Shown in pieces: positions 41,132 through 49,803 of a stretch of DNA of 64,000 nt. The notes below the pieces were generated by a model. It was given only the letters and a program-made list of their open reading frames with translations. It was not told the DNA's origin and did not search any database. The DNA is from a bacterium BMS3Abin02 (GTDB lineage: Bacteria > Actinomycetota > Acidimicrobiia > Spongiisociales > UBA4744): assembly GCA_002897675.1 (NCBI GenBank), contig BDSU01000011.1, positions 160,302 through 224,301 of the forward strand, read 5' to 3'. How positions within the stretch are numbered: position 1 is the first letter of the stretch; each line of letters starts with the position of its first letter. A program made the translations under genes and the position numbers.

Positions 41132-41982
41132 TTCTCGCTCCTCTCGCCTACCAGCGGCCGGCGAGCCTCGATGGGGCGGTTCGGGCACTGGCGGAGAACC
41201 CCGGAGCCAGGGTCCTCGCAGGTGGGCAGAGCCTCATCAGTGTCCTCAAGCTCCGGGCGGCCCGGGTCGACATGCTCGTCGACATCAGTCGGCTGGCCGA
41301 ACTCCAGGAGATCCGGAGGTTCGACGACGGCTCCATCGAAATCGGAGCGGGAGTGACCTACGACCGGGCGGCTCGCTCCGAGGAAGTGGCCGCCGGCCAC
41401 AAGATCATCGCAGAGGTCGCGGCGCGCACGGTCGACCAGCAGGTGCGAGATCGGGGCACGATCGGAGGCAACGTGTGCCACGCCGACCCGATCAATAACT
41501 TCCCGCCGCTCTTTGTCGCTCTCGGAGCAACCATGCAGTTGATCGGGCCCGACGGGGAGCGCTCGGTGCCCGCGGAGCAATTCATCACCGGCTTCTACGT
41601 CACGGATGTGAATCCGGGTGAGATACTCCGATCGATCATCGTGCCGCCCATCGCCGGCGGAGCAGGTGTGGGCTATGTCGATATCGAGATTGGCGAGGCT
41701 GTCGCTCGAGCCGTTGCCGTGATCGAGACAACGGGGCGTCGCATCGATGATGCCGTGGTGGTTGTCGGGTGTCTTCCGGTCCCGACCCGCAGGCCGGCCG
41801 TCGAGGATGCGCTCCGAGGCGGTGGCACCGACGAGGAATCGGTCTCGGCCGCGACTTCCGACGCCGCAGAAGGATTGGAGCCGATGAGCGATCCGGACGC
41901 GAGCTCCGACTACCGACGAGCAATGATTCCGGTCGTGACGAAGAGGGCGGTGCTTGCTGCCGTCGATGAGGGAGGCAGTTGA
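41128..41982 (+). CDS. molybdenum hydroxylase FAD subunit, CoxM-like
   Basis: 284 aa, medium subunit of the xanthine oxidase/CO dehydrogenase family; passes electrons from the FeS subunit to an acceptor via FAD. VLAGGQSLISVLKLR (residues 30-44) and RGTIGGNVCHADPINNFPP (near 110-128) are the FAD pyrophosphate-binding motifs, followed by a CO_deh_flav_C domain. Order M-S-L with 1-nt to 4-nt junctions matches aerobic cox-type operons. ATG overlaps a 14-codon leader ORF. Confidence 0.9.
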   Translation: MILAPLAYQRPASLDGAVRALAENPGARVLAGGQSLISVLKLRAARVDMLVDISRLAELQEIRRFDDGSIEIGAGVTYDRAARSEEVAAGHKIIAEVAARTVDQQVRDRGTIGGNVCHADPINNFPPLFVALGATMQLIGPDGERSVPAEQFITGFYVTDVNPGEILRSIIVPPIAGGAGVGYVDIEIGEAVARAVAVIETTGRRIDDAVVVVGCLPVPTRRPAVEDALRGGGTDEESVSAATSDAAEGLEPMSDPDASSDYRRAMIPVVTKRAVLAAVDEGGS

Positions 41983-41983
41983 C

Positions 41984-42469
41984 ATGAGCGATGGGATGAT
42001 TCACGAGATCACCTTCGTCCTGAATGGAGAGGAAGTCAGTTACACGGTCCCGGCGCGTCGACTGCTCATTCACCTCCTTCGCGACGATCTGGGTCTCAGA
42101 GGACCGAAGATCGGATGTGATACCGGTCACTGCGGTGCCTGTACCGTCCGTTACAACGGCATGACCATCAAGAGCTGCATGATGCTCGCGGCTCAGGCCG
42201 ATGGCGCCGAGATCGAGACCATCGAATCCCTGGCCTCGGACGGCGAGCTGAGTCCTCTGCAGCAGGCATTTCACGAACACCATGCTCTTCAGTGCGGATA
42301 CTGCACGTCTGGGATGTTGATGAGCAGCGGATTCTTGCTCGAACGCAATCCTTCCCCTTCCGATGAGGAGATCCGGGAGGGCATCAGCGGGAACATCTGT
42401 CGGTGCACCGGCTACATGCACATCGTCGAGGCCGTCCGCGATGCGAGCGGAAGGAGGGTGGACGCATGA
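41984..42469 (+). CDS. molybdenum hydroxylase 2x[2Fe-2S] subunit, CoxS-like
   Basis: 161 aa. The N-terminal plant-type ferredoxin cluster is formed by CDTGHCGAC and the downstream Cys of IKSCMM; the C-terminal cluster by CGYC and CRCTGYMHIV. All eight ligands are visible. ATG 41984 follows GGGAGG at 8 nt. The stop overlaps the large-subunit start. Confidence 0.94.
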   Translation: MSDGMIHEITFVLNGEEVSYTVPARRLLIHLLRDDLGLRGPKIGCDTGHCGACTVRYNGMTIKSCMMLAAQADGAEIETIESLASDGELSPLQQAFHEHHALQCGYCTSGMLMSSGFLLERNPSPSDEEIREGISGNICRCTGYMHIVEAVRDASGRRVDA

Positions 42470-44934
42470 CCACGAGTGGTGTTCAGCAAGATCGCAAGAC
42501 GTGGCTTGGACAGAACTATCCACGAAAGGAGGACCGCAGGCTGTTGGAGGGCAAGAGTTCGTTCGTGGATGATGAGGGGATGCGCAGAATGGGGTACGCG
42601 CAGTTCGTTCGTTCGCCGTTCGCCCACGCTCGGATCGTATCGGTCGACACGTCGGCGGCGGAGGCGATGCCTGGCGTGTATGCGACCTTGACCGGCGACG
42701 AGGTCAAGGCGATGACGACACCCCTGTTCCAGATCGCACCCGAGCCCGGGGGAAACCTCGAGGAATACCTTCTCGCGGTCGACAAGGTCAGATACCAGGG
42801 CGACCCCATCGCACTGGTTCTGGCGGAATCGAGGGAAGTTGCTCGCGATGCGGCCGATCTGATCGAGGTCGAGTATGAGCAGTTGCCGGCCGTCATCAAC
42901 GCGTTGGCCGCCCAGGAGCCCGATGCACCGATCCTCCACGAGTCGATTGGTTCGAACGTCTCCTGGCAAGGCGACTACGTGTATGGCGACATCGACTGGG
43001 CCCTCGAGAATGCGGATCACGTTGTCAAGATCGACAAGCTGCACTTTCATCGCTTCTCCGCCGCTCCACTCGAGTGCTTTGGTGTGATCGTCAACTGGGA
43101 TCCGGGCATGGACCGCATCGAGGTGATCTCGAACAATCAGATGCCACTGTTCGGCGCCATGGTGATCGGCCCTTCGTTGGGTGTGGGAATCGATCAGTTC
43201 GACTTCCGATCCCAAGACATCGGAGGTGGATTCGGCATCAAGATCAACATCTACACCCAGACGGGCGCGTTGGCGCTCTTGTCGCGCAAAGCAGGCCGTC
43301 CGGTCAAGTGGACCGAGACACGGACCGAGCACTTTCAGTCGGCCGGACACGGCAACGAACGCTGGTTCCTCGATATCGAGGTGCCGGTGATGGCAGATGG
43401 AAGGATTCTCGGAGTTCGTGCACGTGTCGTGGACGACGGTGGCGCGTACCTTCACTACGAACCACTCGGAGCGGTCATCTGGAGCCAGGTGCTGCCGGGT
43501 TGCTACACGATGAAGCATTTCGACATCAACTACTCGCAGAGTCTCACGAACAAGTGCCCGACGGTACCGAGCCGTGGGTATTCGAGGCATCAGCATCTGT
43601 GGATGCTCGAGCGGATCGTGGATATCGTGGCGAAAGAACTGTCGTTCGACCCGGTCGAGATTCGGAAGCTGAACTATGTCCAACCAGAGGATTACCCGTA
43701 CGAGACCCCCAACGGATGTGTGTACGACTCGGGTGACCTCCCAGGTGCGTTGGAGAGGGCGCTGAAGTTGATCGACTACCCGGGGGCTCGAGAGCTCCAA
43801 GAGGCCGCCCATGGGACCGGCAAGCGAATCGGAATCGGCATCGGGAGCACGCTCGACTCGGGCACCAACAACTTTGGTCAGGCGCGTATCATCAACAAGG
43901 ACCTTCCGTTCTCCGGCAACGGAGAGGCGGCGATCGCGCGTCTCGACCTCTATGGAGAAGTCACGATCGCCATCGGGACGACACCGCAGGGGCAGAGCCA
44001 CGAGACGACGGCAGCACAGGTTGCAGCCGACATCCTGGGCATGGCACCCGATCAGGTGCGAGTATTCCCGGGGTTCGACCAATCGAGGAGCGCCTACGTC
44101 GGGTTCTCCGGTACCTACGCCAGCCAATTCGCCGTGACGGGCATCAACGCCGTGATCGGGGCCGTGAAGAGACTTCGGGGCGAGATCCTCGATGTCGCCT
44201 CACTTGCACTCGGTGTGCCGGCGGATGAGATCGAATTGATCGACGGCAACGCTCGGGTCATCGACAATCACGATGCGATGATTCCGTTCATCGGCATTGC
44301 CAACATGATCTACTCGAACAACGCCGGCCTCCCGGCAGAGCTCTTGGAACGTGTCACGCTGAACTGCCGGTACAACTATGTTCCGCCGTTCGAAGTGCCG
44401 GATCTCGACCGGAAGTACGGAAACCTCACGTTGACCTATGCGATACAGATCCATGCATGCGTGATCGAGATCGACGAGGAGACCGGGAAGGTCAAGATCC
44501 TCCGATATGCAGCGGTGGACGACTGCGGTACGAGAATCAACCCGCTGATCGTAGAAGGTCAGGTCCATGGGGCAACGGCCCAGGGAATCGGCGCGGCTCT
44601 TCAGGAGTCGTTGGAATACGATGAGGATGGTCAGCTTCTCAACGCCAACTTCCTTCATTACCACGCGGCAAGGGCGGTAGACGTACCACCGATCGCTACG
44701 GACTACCTCGAGTCGCCCTCACCCTTCAGTGGAACCGGCGCCAAGGGTATGGGTGAAGGCGGGGGTGCACCGTTGCACACGATTTCTTCGGCCATCAACG
44801 ATGCTCTCGACGGATCCTCTCGGATCGTCGAGGAGTCCTTCAACCCTCCGGAGCGTGTGTATCGGCTGTTGCGAGGTTTCGGGACCGATCAGGGCCGCGG
44901 TGTGACGGTCACTTCCAACGAAAGTGTGGGCTGA
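42466..44934 (+). CDS. molybdenum hydroxylase catalytic subunit, CoxL/XdhB-like
   Basis: 822 aa, binding molybdopterin. N-terminal aldehyde-oxidase domain (RKEDRRLLEGKSSFVDD) and C-terminal Mo-binding region with the catalytic Glu in GMGEGGGAPLHT near residue 763. The active-site loop that reads AYRCSFR in form I CO dehydrogenase and AYRGAGR in form II here reads PSRGYSRHQ near residue 369. CO is therefore unlikely; hydroxylation of an organic or N-heterocyclic substrate is more likely. ATG overlaps the CoxS-like stop. The XdhC/CoxI-type maturation genes are not in the window. Confidence 0.9.
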   Translation: MTTSGVQQDRKTWLGQNYPRKEDRRLLEGKSSFVDDEGMRRMGYAQFVRSPFAHARIVSVDTSAAEAMPGVYATLTGDEVKAMTTPLFQIAPEPGGNLEEYLLAVDKVRYQGDPIALVLAESREVARDAADLIEVEYEQLPAVINALAAQEPDAPILHESIGSNVSWQGDYVYGDIDWALENADHVVKIDKLHFHRFSAAPLECFGVIVNWDPGMDRIEVISNNQMPLFGAMVIGPSLGVGIDQFDFRSQDIGGGFGIKINIYTQTGALALLSRKAGRPVKWTETRTEHFQSAGHGNERWFLDIEVPVMADGRILGVRARVVDDGGAYLHYEPLGAVIWSQVLPGCYTMKHFDINYSQSLTNKCPTVPSRGYSRHQHLWMLERIVDIVAKELSFDPVEIRKLNYVQPEDYPYETPNGCVYDSGDLPGALERALKLIDYPGARELQEAAHGTGKRIGIGIGSTLDSGTNNFGQARIINKDLPFSGNGEAAIARLDLYGEVTIAIGTTPQGQSHETTAAQVAADILGMAPDQVRVFPGFDQSRSAYVGFSGTYASQFAVTGINAVIGAVKRLRGEILDVASLALGVPADEIELIDGNARVIDNHDAMIPFIGIANMIYSNNAGLPAELLERVTLNCRYNYVPPFEVPDLDRKYGNLTLTYAIQIHACVIEIDEETGKVKILRYAAVDDCGTRINPLIVEGQVHGATAQGIGAALQESLEYDEDGQLLNANFLHYHAARAVDVPPIATDYLESPSPFSGTGAKGMGEGGGAPLHTISSAINDALDGSSRIVEESFNPPERVYRLLRGFGTDQGRGVTVTSNESVG

Positions 44935-44937
44935 GCC

Positions 44938-45396
44938 ATGCCGAGTGCGAGCTTTGAACGTTCGATTCAGGTGGGTGCGCCTGCGGAAGTGTGCTGGCCG
45001 GTGTTGACCGACGTCGACAGGATTGCCGGATGGGTCTCGTTGATCAGCGGGGTCGTCGAACTCGAGCACCTGTCATCGTACGAGGCGGTCCTGGCGGATC
45101 GATTCGGGATGTTCAATCTGAAGGCGGATCTCTCCGTGAAGGTCGTCGAACTCGAGGAAGGTCACCGGATTCGCTTCCACGCCGAAGGGCGGGATCGGCA
45201 CGTGAACACACACATCAACGTGGAAGCGGAGCTGAGGCTCGATCCGACCGATGACGGAACGTTGATCCACGTGTCGGGGGAGTACAAGGTCCTCGGCACG
45301 GTCGCCACGATGGGTGCGAGTACCATCCAGAAAAAGGCCGAGATGATCTTGGAGGAATTCTTCGGTGCCGCCGAGCGGTCGCTCGCGACATTGTGA
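44938..45396 (+). CDS. CoxG-like SRPBCC protein
   Basis: 152 aa of the START/SRPBCC superfamily: FERSIQVGAPAEVCWPVLTDVDRIAGW, strands rich in Glu/Val, and a C-terminal helix (ASTIQKKAEMILEEFFGA). CoxG proteins accompany Mo hydroxylases and anchor or mature them at the membrane. No membrane helix is present here. ATG 44938 is 3 nt after the large-subunit stop. Confidence 0.88.
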   Translation: MPSASFERSIQVGAPAEVCWPVLTDVDRIAGWVSLISGVVELEHLSSYEAVLADRFGMFNLKADLSVKVVELEEGHRIRFHAEGRDRHVNTHINVEAELRLDPTDDGTLIHVSGEYKVLGTVATMGASTIQKKAEMILEEFFGAAERSLATL

Positions 45397-45416
45397 CTAC
45401 GGCCATGGGAGGGAAC

Positions 45417-45608
45417 ATGCATGAGATGAACGGAAAACCGGATATGCCCGCGGGTCGTGTGAGACTGCATTCTCGGGGGAACATCGGCAAAGCCGTGCCG
45501 GTCCGTTCGTTCGATCACATGCCAAGCATCGATCCCACCCGGCTTCGTGCCGGCGAACGTCCGATGTCGGCGTTGCAAGGTCGTGATCGTCTGGTCGCTT
45601 CACCGTGA
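45417..45608 (+). CDS. possible small protein between CoxG and the GntR regulator
   Basis: 63-codon frame from ATG 45417 with a good GGGAGGG site. Composition is Arg/Gly/Pro rich, with no recognised motif. It fills the 270-bp gap before the GntR gene. Could be a real small protein or a chance frame; there is no homology evidence. Confidence 0.3.
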   Translation: MHEMNGKPDMPAGRVRLHSRGNIGKAVPVRSFDHMPSIDPTRLRAGERPMSALQGRDRLVASP

Positions 45609-45670
45609 TGTCGGTGGAGATCGTGCCGATGAGGGGCTGTCGTGGTCCGATCGCCCGGGAGGGAAGCTAG

Positions 45671-46360
45671 ATGGCGGTGGCAGACTATCGAGGAGTTCGG
45701 ACTCTTGCCGACGTGGCGTTGGCCGAACTCAAAGAGTTGATCATCTCGGGCAAGATTCCCCCAGGGAGTCCCATCCGCCTGCAGGAGCAGGTGGACGCCC
45801 TTTCGATGAGTTCGGTTCCGATCAGAGAGGCGCTGCGGTATCTCGAGCGAAGTGGCCTCGTCGAGCGGACACCCCACCGTGGGACCCATGTCGCCGAGAT
45901 GTCCGCCCAAGACCTCGAGGAGACGTACACGATCCGTCAGGCGCTCGAAGGCGTTGCCATTACGTTCGCCGCAGAGAAGATCGAAGACGACAAACTCGAC
46001 GAGGCAGAGGATCTCCTCGAGCGATACGCCGCGCTGGCTCCAAACGATCCGCTGTCTGCCCACGACGTTCATGAGCAGCTCCACTATCTGTTGTACGAAG
46101 CGTCCGGATCGAAGTGGTTGTTGCGGCTCATCCCCATGATGTGGGACAACAGTGAGCGCTACCGGCGGCTGTCGCTGCCGGTCCGAGGGACGATAGAGGA
46201 TCGGATCGAGGAGCATCGCCAGATCGTCGAGGCGTGCCGCAGACATCGCCCGGAGGAGGCGGCCAAGGCCCTCGAGTCGCACCTGCGTCACACGTTCGAA
46301 GCGGCCATCGAACGGCTTCGGGAGGCCGAGGCGAAGCGTGCAGCGTCTCAGGACGAATGA
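45671..46360 (+). CDS. GntR-family transcriptional regulator, FCD subfamily
   Basis: 229 aa. N-terminal winged helix (LAELKELIISGKIPPGSPI, VPIREALRYLERSGLVERTPHRGTHV) and a helical FCD ligand domain with likely metal ligands Asp/His in DVHEQLHYLLYEAS, EEHRQIVEA and HLRHTFE. FCD regulators bind organic acids. Position right after the hydroxylase operon and the AT-rich operator-like sites suggest it controls the catabolic genes. Confidence 0.92.
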   Translation: MAVADYRGVRTLADVALAELKELIISGKIPPGSPIRLQEQVDALSMSSVPIREALRYLERSGLVERTPHRGTHVAEMSAQDLEETYTIRQALEGVAITFAAEKIEDDKLDEAEDLLERYAALAPNDPLSAHDVHEQLHYLLYEASGSKWLLRLIPMMWDNSERYRRLSLPVRGTIEDRIEEHRQIVEACRRHRPEEAAKALESHLRHTFEAAIERLREAEAKRAASQDE

Positions 46361-46782
46361 GTCGCCCGCACGGCGCGATGGGCACACGTCTTCGAGATGT
46401 GTGGCTCTGCGGGAATCGGCGGGCCGACACAGCGACGGGAAGGGCCGTTGGGCAGTGGCCGAGATGAATACGTGGACCCTGGAAGCCCCTTGATTCTCCC
46501 GACCGTGTGGAACCTCGTTCGGCGCAAATGCGGTAGGTTGCCGGAGTCGTTCTCGGTGATCGTCCACGCGCCGGCCTGGCAGGATCCCCCCGATTGTCGT
46601 GATCAAAGGCGGCGTGCGGGTGGATTCCCGAGAGTAGGACGGCCCTGGACCGTCCTACGCGAACACACGGTCCGGCCGCACCGCACGCGTCTTTCGATGG
46701 TGGACCGTGACGCGGATCGTCGCGACAGAACTCGGGCTGACGGCCATGTTCTCGGCGGAGGACCGATGGAACTGGAGGATGG
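46361..46782. other. 422-bp region without a convincing gene
   Basis: Lies between the GntR gene and the second FAD oxidoreductase. A 129-codon frame (46397-46786) exists, but it is Arg-rich, overlaps the next start and has no family motif. Probably leader or promoter DNA. Confidence 0.5.
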
Positions 46783-48363
46783 ATGACCGACCGGTACGAC
46801 ATCGTCATCGTTGGAAGCGGGATGAACTCGCTCGTGTGCGCGGCGATTCTCGCGCGAGCCGGGAAGCGGGTTGTCGTGCTCGAGCGCAACGAGTGGATCG
46901 GCGGGTGCATTCGCACCGAAGAGCTCTTTCCCGGGTTCACCCACGATGTCCTCTCCTCGTGGTATCCGTTGTTTACCGGGGGCCCCGCCTACGCGGAGCT
47001 CGCTGACGAGTTGCATGACAAGGGGCTCGTCTTCGTGAACACGACCACTCCGACGGGCGTTCTCCTTCCGGATGGCCGCAGCCTCGTCTTCGGAACGGAC
47101 CGGGCCGAGAACGTTCGCCGCATGAATGAGGTCGCCGCTGGTGACGGTGACCGTTTCGCGGCTGCTATGGACAGGTTCCTCGAACGGGATGCCGCGATCT
47201 CGTTCGGACTCCTGGGGAATGAGATCTGGTCGCGCTCGACGGCGAAGCTTCTCATGAGGGAGGCGCGACGTCGAAGTGTGAAGGGGGTCGCAGCGTTCTT
47301 CGGTGAGGGGCTCGAGACCTGCCGGGCATGGCTGGAGCGTGACATCCGCTCGGATACGGTGCGGGCCCTCATCGCGCCGTGGGTCCTCCACAACGGACTC
47401 GGGCCGGACGACGCGTTCTCCGGTCTCATCGGCAAGGTGATCATCGCCGCTCTCGAGATGGGTGGCCTCCCCGTCGTGGTCGGCGGAAGTAAACACATCG
47501 TCGGAGTCTTCCGTACGATCGTCGAAGAGCGGGGCGGGGCGATGTGGACCGGGGTGGAGGTTGAAGAAGTCCTCCTCACCGGGAAGAAGGCCACCGGCGT
47601 CCGGACGGTGAACGGGGATGTCTATGAGGCGGCCGATGCGGTGATCTGCAACGTCACGCCCACGCAGCTCTACGGACGCCTCCTCCCGTCGGATGTCGTG
47701 CCCGAGACGGTTGCCGAACCGGCTCGCGCCTATCGGTACGGCAGGGCGGACATGCAGATCCATTTTGCACTCGGTGCGTCGCCCGCGTGGTCGGACCCGG
47801 AGATGGGCCAGGTCGCCCTGGTCCATCTCACCGACGGGCTCGATGGGGTCTCCCGAGCCGTGAACGAAGCCGGCCGTGGGCTGCTTCCGGCCCGCGCGAC
47901 GGTCGTCGTCGGGCAGCCGACGGCAGTGGATCCCTCGCGGGCACCGAAGGGGAGTGCGATCCTGTGGATCCAGCTCCAAGAGCTGCCCTCAACGATCGAC
48001 GGGGATGCTGCGGGGGAGATCGACGTTCCGGCCGATGGCCGATGGAACGAGGAGGTCCGTGAGGCGTACGCCGATCGGATCCAGGCCCGCCTCGCCGAGC
48101 ACGTCGAGAATCTGGATGAGATCGTCGTCGGACGCCGGACATTCTCACCGGGGGATCTCGAGTCACTCAACGTGAACCTCGTCGGCGGTGACCCCTATTC
48201 GGGGTCGTGCACCATCGATCAGTTCCTCCTCTGGCGACCGTTCCCCGGAAGTCGCGGGCATCGCACGGCGATCAAGAACGTCTTCCACATCGGCGCCTCG
48301 ACGCATCCGGGGCCGGGGCTGGGAGGAAACTCCGGCTATCTGGTGGGGAAGGCGCTGAGCTGA
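46783..48363 (+). CDS. FAD-dependent oxidoreductase, phytoene-dehydrogenase/PYROXD-like (paralogue 2)
   Basis: 526 aa. N-terminal YDIVIVGSGMNSLVCAAILA and VLERNEWIGGCIRTEELF bind FAD; the C-terminal block is HIGASTHPGPGLGGNSG. Clear paralogue of the 39296 gene, one on each side of the Mo-hydroxylase operon. ATG 46783 follows GGAGG. Its FAD motif GSGMNS is close to the usual GxGxxG. Likely oxidises a C-C or C-N bond in the same pathway. Confidence 0.86.
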   Translation: MTDRYDIVIVGSGMNSLVCAAILARAGKRVVVLERNEWIGGCIRTEELFPGFTHDVLSSWYPLFTGGPAYAELADELHDKGLVFVNTTTPTGVLLPDGRSLVFGTDRAENVRRMNEVAAGDGDRFAAAMDRFLERDAAISFGLLGNEIWSRSTAKLLMREARRRSVKGVAAFFGEGLETCRAWLERDIRSDTVRALIAPWVLHNGLGPDDAFSGLIGKVIIAALEMGGLPVVVGGSKHIVGVFRTIVEERGGAMWTGVEVEEVLLTGKKATGVRTVNGDVYEAADAVICNVTPTQLYGRLLPSDVVPETVAEPARAYRYGRADMQIHFALGASPAWSDPEMGQVALVHLTDGLDGVSRAVNEAGRGLLPARATVVVGQPTAVDPSRAPKGSAILWIQLQELPSTIDGDAAGEIDVPADGRWNEEVREAYADRIQARLAEHVENLDEIVVGRRTFSPGDLESLNVNLVGGDPYSGSCTIDQFLLWRPFPGSRGHRTAIKNVFHIGASTHPGPGLGGNSGYLVGKALS

Positions 48364-48480
48364 GCGTGCCGGACGGGTCATACGCGAGGCGTGGCAGGCC
48401 CAATGACCGCACTGCGACCGAGAGTCGTCTCCGACGTCGTGACCGGGCCGGCCGACGAACGCGATGGCGAGGTCGGGTTT

Positions 48481-48524
48481 GTGTGACCGTCGATCCGCCG
48501 GATGACCTCTCCGGCAGGTCACAC
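48481..48524. terminator. putative bidirectional hairpin between convergent genes
   Basis: GTGTGACC (48481-48488) pairs exactly with GGTCACAC (48517-48524), with an inner CCGG/CCGG stem. It lies in the 187-bp gap between the plus-strand FAD oxidoreductase and the minus-strand LLM gene. No long T-tract on either side, so the call rests on position and symmetry. Confidence 0.4.
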
Positions 48525-48550
48525 GGGGGTGAGGCGACCGGTCCCGGCGG

Positions 48551-49621
48551 TCAACGGGCGAGGGCGTCCATCGTGTCGCCGATGACCCGCAGGTAGCCGT
48601 CGAAGTCGAACTCGGGGAACGTCAGGCCTTCGAGGTGCCCGGCGTAGAGGGGGTAGAACGCGTGCGGTGCCGCCGGATTGACGGCCACCGAGGTGGCGCC
48701 CGCCTCGGTGTATGCGGCGATCCGCTCCCGGGCGTGGACCGGGTTGCCGGAGACGGTGAGGGCGTCGACGAACTCGGGGGAGATGGCGGCGAGAGCGCCA
48801 TCGGTATCCCCGGCCCGAGCCCGCTCCCGGACCTCCTCGGCAGTGTCTCCAAAGCCGGCGGCGCTGATGCTCTTGGCGTACGCCGGAGATGAGCCGGCGG
48901 CCGTGGCAAACATGAGGATCTGGCCTCGCAGCTCGTCGATGGACCGGTCCGGATCGCCGACGTTCGCCGGAAGGCCCACCCCGACGTCGAACCCGTCGAG
49001 GGAACGCCCCGCACGCGCCGCGCCGATCTGCAGATTCGGCAAGACGACGTCGCGCAGGTACTCGACGGAGTAGAAATAGCCGAGCAGACCGTCGGCGAGC
49101 TCCCCGGCGAGCTGGACCATCTTTGGGCCGATGGCGGCAACGTAAAGACGCAGCCTGCGCTCGGTGGGCAGAGCTTGCAGACGGAACCCGCGCACCGAGA
49201 AGATCTCTCCCTCGTAGGTCGTCTCCTCGAGATCGACGATACGCCGCAGGATGGTCAAGAACTCCCGCATCGCCCGCACCGGCCGCTCGTAGCGTCGCCC
49301 ATGCCAGTTCTCGACATAACCCTTCGCCTGGGTGCCGAGTCCGAGGATGGCTCGGCCCCCGGAGACATCGTGCAGGGTGTATGCCTCGAGCCCCATGGCG
49401 ACCGGGGAGCGGGACCAGATCCCAACGACCCCGGTGCCCACCTCGATGCGTTTCGTCGAGAGCGCCACTGCGGTGGAGGGAACGAACGCGTCGGCGAAAA
49501 CGATCTCGGGGATCCACACACGGTCGAACCCTGCCGACTCCGCCCTGCGAGCCATGTCGACGGTAACCCGTGCCGGCAACCCCTCGAGAAACACACCGAG
49601 CCTGTTCATCGCCGTTTCCAT
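48551..49621 (-). CDS. LLM-class flavin/F420-dependent oxidoreductase (1)
   Basis: 356-aa luciferase-like TIM barrel: RLGVFLEGLPARVTVDMARRAE, GFDRVWIPE, VGTGVVGIWSRSP and GGRAILGLGTQAKGYVENWHG, as in actinobacterial F420-dependent enzymes. ATG 49621 follows GGGAGG. Last gene of the minus-strand cluster, separated by 182 bp from the M24 gene. Could be an F420-dependent dehydrogenase/reductase or an FMNH2 monooxygenase; the cofactor is not decided by sequence. Confidence 0.88.
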   Translation of the reverse strand: METAMNRLGVFLEGLPARVTVDMARRAESAGFDRVWIPEIVFADAFVPSTAVALSTKRIEVGTGVVGIWSRSPVAMGLEAYTLHDVSGGRAILGLGTQAKGYVENWHGRRYERPVRAMREFLTILRRIVDLEETTYEGEIFSVRGFRLQALPTERRLRLYVAAIGPKMVQLAGELADGLLGYFYSVEYLRDVVLPNLQIGAARAGRSLDGFDVGVGLPANVGDPDRSIDELRGQILMFATAAGSSPAYAKSISAAGFGDTAEEVRERARAGDTDGALAAISPEFVDALTVSGNPVHARERIAAYTEAGATSVAVNPAAPHAFYPLYAGHLEGLTFPEFDFDGYLRVIGDTMDALAR

Positions 49622-49803
49622 TCGTTCCTCCCAATCATGCCTGCGGGACCACGTTCATTCCTCCCGACCCTGCCGACGGGAGCTCGGGTGCAGCCTGCGA
49701 CGTTTCGGGGATCCGGCACGGCACAAGACTCCACGGAGGCTCAGGCGCGTCTCGTATCCGTCCGGGCCGGGAGGGACCATGGCAGCTTCCGGCCATTTGG
49801 AGG

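Noticed and set aside
42466..44934. Aerobic CO dehydrogenase (form I or II) large subunit
   Set aside because: The active-site loop is PSRGYSRHQ, not the CODH loop, so only the general Mo-hydroxylase family is supported.
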